Shown: positions 6,641 through 8,498 of the stretch, piece after piece
How positions within the stretch are numbered: position 1 is the stretch's first letter
Layout of the letters: every line of letters starts with the position of its first letter
Source of the DNA: Bacillota bacterium
GTDB taxonomy: Bacteria; Bacillota_A; Clostridia; Peptostreptococcales; Anaerovoracaceae
Assembly: GCA_017457585.1 (NCBI GenBank)
Contig: JAFTHD010000033.1
Span: 1 to 8,498, forward strand
Direction: 5' to 3'
Length of the DNA stretch: 8,498 nucleotides
Program-made: the position numbers and the translations under genes
Notes under the pieces: generated by a model
Database searches by the model: none
Told to the model about the DNA's origin: nothing
Seen by the model: only the letters and a program-made list of their open reading frames with translations

Positions 6641-7483
6641 ATGATTATCGCGGAAACAGTTGCGGATGTGAGAAAGCAGGTGGCCGAGTGGAGAAGCGAG
6701 GGACTCACCGTGGGCCTTTGTCCTACCATGGGCGCACTGCATGAAGGACACGTCTCCCTGGCGAAGCACTCTGAGGAGCAGTGCGACAGGACGGTAGCGT
6801 CGATCTTTGTAAATCCGACCCAGTTCGCGCCGGGAGAGGATCTGGATAAGTATCCGAGGACCTTCGACCATGACGTGGCGCTGCTCGAAGCCAACGGATG
6901 TGACATGATATTCTATCCTTCCGTTGCCGAGATGTATCCGGAAGGGTTCGGTGCGGAGATACAGATCACCACCGACATGATCCACCAGCTCTGCGGCGCG
7001 TCAAGGCCAGGGCATTTTAAGGGCGTTTGCACGGTGGTGGGGAAACTCTTTAACATCGTGACCCCGGACAAGGCGTTTTTTGGCGAAAAGGACGCTCAGC
7101 AGCTGGCCATCATTCGTAAAATGGTGCGCGACCTGAACTTCCCTCTTGAGATTGTGGGATGCCCGACCGTTCGCGAGGAGGACGGACTTGCCATGTCCAG
7201 CCGCAATGCCTATCTCAGCGAAGAAGAGCGAAAGGATGCGACCGTCATAAACAGGGCGATATGCAGTGCAAAGGAGAGCATCGCTGCAGGCGTTACGGAC
7301 GCGGATGCTCTGGAAGATGAGATGCGAAAGATCATTGACGCGTCGCCCCTTGCGAAGATAGATTATGTGGATATCGTCGACGGATTATCCCTTCAGCCTG
7401 TCGAGAAGGTGAAGAAGGGGGATCTGGTGGCCATGGCGGTTTACTTCGGAAGCACCAGACTGATCGATAATTTCACCGTTTAG
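6641..7483 (+). CDS. panC: Pantothenate synthetase (pantoate--beta-alanine ligase)
   Basis: Activates pantoate with ATP to pantoyl-adenylate and condenses it with beta-alanine to give pantothenate, in the cytosol. The 280-residue protein has the nucleotidyltransferase-fold signatures in order: PTMGALHEGH with the HIGH-like HEGH (His34, His37), FVNPTQF, GASRPGHFKGVCTVV, FGEKDAQQLAIIR, and MSSRN in the place of the KMSKS loop. The C-terminal dimerisation domain is complete and ends in a normal RLIDNF segment. It follows panB by 22 bp, with AGGAG (6629-6633) seven bases before the ATG. panD, which makes beta-alanine and often follows panC in Bacillota, does not follow here; beta-alanine must come from elsewhere in the genome or from the environment. 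Confidence 0.98.
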   Translation: MIIAETVADVRKQVAEWRSEGLTVGLCPTMGALHEGHVSLAKHSEEQCDRTVASIFVNPTQFAPGEDLDKYPRTFDHDVALLEANGCDMIFYPSVAEMYPEGFGAEIQITTDMIHQLCGASRPGHFKGVCTVVGKLFNIVTPDKAFFGEKDAQQLAIIRKMVRDLNFPLEIVGCPTVREEDGLAMSSRNAYLSEEERKDATVINRAICSAKESIAAGVTDADALEDEMRKIIDASPLAKIDYVDIVDGLSLQPVEKVKKGDLVAMAVYFGSTRLIDNFTV

Positions 7484-7497
7484 AGCAGGTACAGGTT

Positions 7498-8352
7498 ATG
7501 GATACGATGAAAAAAGTAGGCGTAGGATTTCTCGTGCTGATACTTTTCATAATGGAGTGTATGTTCATGGGAATCTTTGCCCTTGATACAGGCTCGTCTC
7601 CGGAAAGCGTGAGAGATGGACTCGAGACTTCGCAGATAGTCACCAAGATGACGGAGGAAGCCTTGAGCGAGAGCACCGTTAATATGGGCGGCAAGTACGG
7701 TGAGAAGATGGAAGCTGTCATGGGAACAGAGGCTATGACGGATTTTTTCACCGAATACGTGTCACAGGGAATTCAGAGCGTAATTTACGGCAAAGAATAC
7801 GAGGAGATTGCGACCGATGAGCTTTTGAGATCCTTTGCAAAGGGAATCGGGCAGGTGAACGATGAGGGGAAGCTGACCATCGGACCCGGTGAGCAGGCGC
7901 TCTTTTTGGTGGCGATCACTGCGGCAGCGCCGGATCTTACTGCCAGCCTGAATGAAATCATGGGGAAATATCAGATACCCACTGCCGGAGGCGCAGAAGA
8001 AGCGGCATCCCAGGCGGAGAACATTGCCCTCTTTGCACCGGTTCTTACACCTGCATTCAGAGCGGGACTTGCTGCAGCGATGATCGTTGCCCTTCTCCTG
8101 ATCGTGCTTTTTTCAAAGACTCACGCGAGAGGACTTGTCCTCTCCGGTGCGGCAACCCTCGCGGCGGCAGCTTTGTACGGGGGACTTTCCGTTAGAGGGT
8201 ACGGGTCGTCATCAGAGCCTGTCGATACCTTCATAAGCGTGCTCATAGAGGACGGCGCAAGGACGGTATCCTTAGGGGCAGGCATTATAGGAGGAGCACT
8301 TTTGCTTCTTGCGATCGTCTTTGCAGTAAAGGGTAAAGTTTCACAAAGTTGA
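7498..8352 (+). CDS. Uncharacterised four-helix membrane protein with large extracytoplasmic domain
   Basis: I do not recognise the family. The 284-residue protein has an N-terminal hydrophobic helix (about residues 7-29), a soluble stretch of about 155 residues (30-187), then three helices near 188-206, 213-230 and 258-278. Charges fit the positive-inside rule: MKK at the start, SKTHARG between helices 2 and 3, and KGK at the end, so both termini should be cytoplasmic and the 30-187 region outside. That region is rich in Glu, Ser, Thr and Met, has no cysteine or lipobox, and no catalytic motif that I can see. The gene starts 14 bp behind panC and so probably shares its transcript. The ribosome site is weak (AGG at 7493-7495); ATG 7507 is an alternative start. 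It is far too short and has too few helices for the pantothenate symporter PanF. A link to pantothenate is only positional. Confidence 0.8.
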   Translation: MDTMKKVGVGFLVLILFIMECMFMGIFALDTGSSPESVRDGLETSQIVTKMTEEALSESTVNMGGKYGEKMEAVMGTEAMTDFFTEYVSQGIQSVIYGKEYEEIATDELLRSFAKGIGQVNDEGKLTIGPGEQALFLVAITAAAPDLTASLNEIMGKYQIPTAGGAEEAASQAENIALFAPVLTPAFRAGLAAAMIVALLLIVLFSKTHARGLVLSGAATLAAAALYGGLSVRGYGSSSEPVDTFISVLIEDGARTVSLGAGIIGGALLLLAIVFAVKGKVSQS

Positions 8353-8440
8353 AATAACATCTACACAAACCGCACACAATTTGGTAGGATAATAATCGTG
8401 CAGTAAATGCGACATATTATAAAAAGCGAGGTATCATTCA
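8353..8440. other. Short intergenic region ahead of the last gene
   Basis: AT-rich spacer of 88 bp. I see no convincing terminator hairpin after the membrane protein gene. TATTAT (8415-8420) and GATAAT (8388-8393) could be -10 boxes, but neither has a good -35. GAGGT at 8428-8432 is the probable ribosome site of the following gene. Confidence 0.4.
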
Positions 8441-8498
8441 ATGAACAAGTTATGTAAATCAAAGATAGCATTCGGCCTGTATATCGTGGCAGCACTTC
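8441..8498 (+). CDS. 5' end of an exported or membrane protein, cut by window edge
   Basis: An ATG at 8441 preceded by GAGGT (8428-8432, eight-base spacer) opens a frame that runs to the edge. The 19 visible residues begin MNKLCKSK and turn hydrophobic (AFGLYIVAAL), which fits the n-region and start of the core of a signal peptide or first membrane helix. Nothing can be said about function. Confidence 0.6.
   Translation, partial: MNKLCKSKIAFGLYIVAAL

Noticed and set aside
5845..6906. 353-codon minus-strand frame across panB and panC
   Set aside because: It lies antisense to two unmistakable genes and has an unnatural composition rich in His, Cys, Arg and Ser; it is a shadow frame.

Overview
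The window looks like chromosomal DNA from an anaerobic Bacillota, probably a clostridial lineage of moderate GC content. This is inferred from the purine-rich AGGAG-type ribosome binding sites, tight ATGA gene overlaps, a PanG-type ketopantoate reductase ahead of panB and panC, an iron-sulfur flavodoxin-fold protein typical of anaerobes, and a relic resembling clostridial PD-(D/E)XK (Rpn/PDDEXK_2) transposase-nucleases. The species cannot be named from the sequence alone.

Layout: (1) 1-1169, +, the 3' three quarters of an acyl-CoA synthetase that starts outside the window. (2) 1170-1393, a convergent intergenic space with a triple 10-bp tandem repeat and a hairpin that can serve as terminator for the genes on both sides. 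(3) 1394-1933, -, a flavodoxin-fold iron-sulfur flavoprotein/FMN reductase. (4) 1934-2718, about 785 bp of AT-richer DNA without an intact gene; it holds the flavoprotein promoter region, a decayed nuclease-transposase fragment on the minus strand, and the upstream region of the next gene. (5) 2719-4737, +, a secreted GH20 beta-N-acetylhexosaminidase whose N-terminal accessory domain is interrupted by an acidic insert built on a nearly perfect 60-bp tandem repeat. (6) 4738-4924, a promoter and a structured leader of about 140 nt whose last hairpin buries the Shine-Dalgarno sequence of the following gene. (7) 4925-7483, panG-panB-panC, a pantothenate operon. (8) 7498-8352, an uncharacterised four-helix membrane protein 14 bp behind panC. 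(9) 8441 to the edge, the first codons of another exported or membrane protein.

How the genes fit together: PanB makes ketopantoate, PanG is predicted to reduce it to pantoate, and PanC joins pantoate to beta-alanine, so the operon contains the whole pantoate branch. PanD (beta-alanine supply) is absent from the visible operon. The GH20 enzyme, flavoprotein and acyl-CoA ligase are independent units with no obvious link to pantothenate. The points most worth following up are the pan leader RNA, the in-frame repeat in the GH20 gene, the membrane protein attached to the pan operon, and the decayed nuclease fragment. I see no CRISPR array, rRNA, tRNA, intact insertion sequence or defence system.
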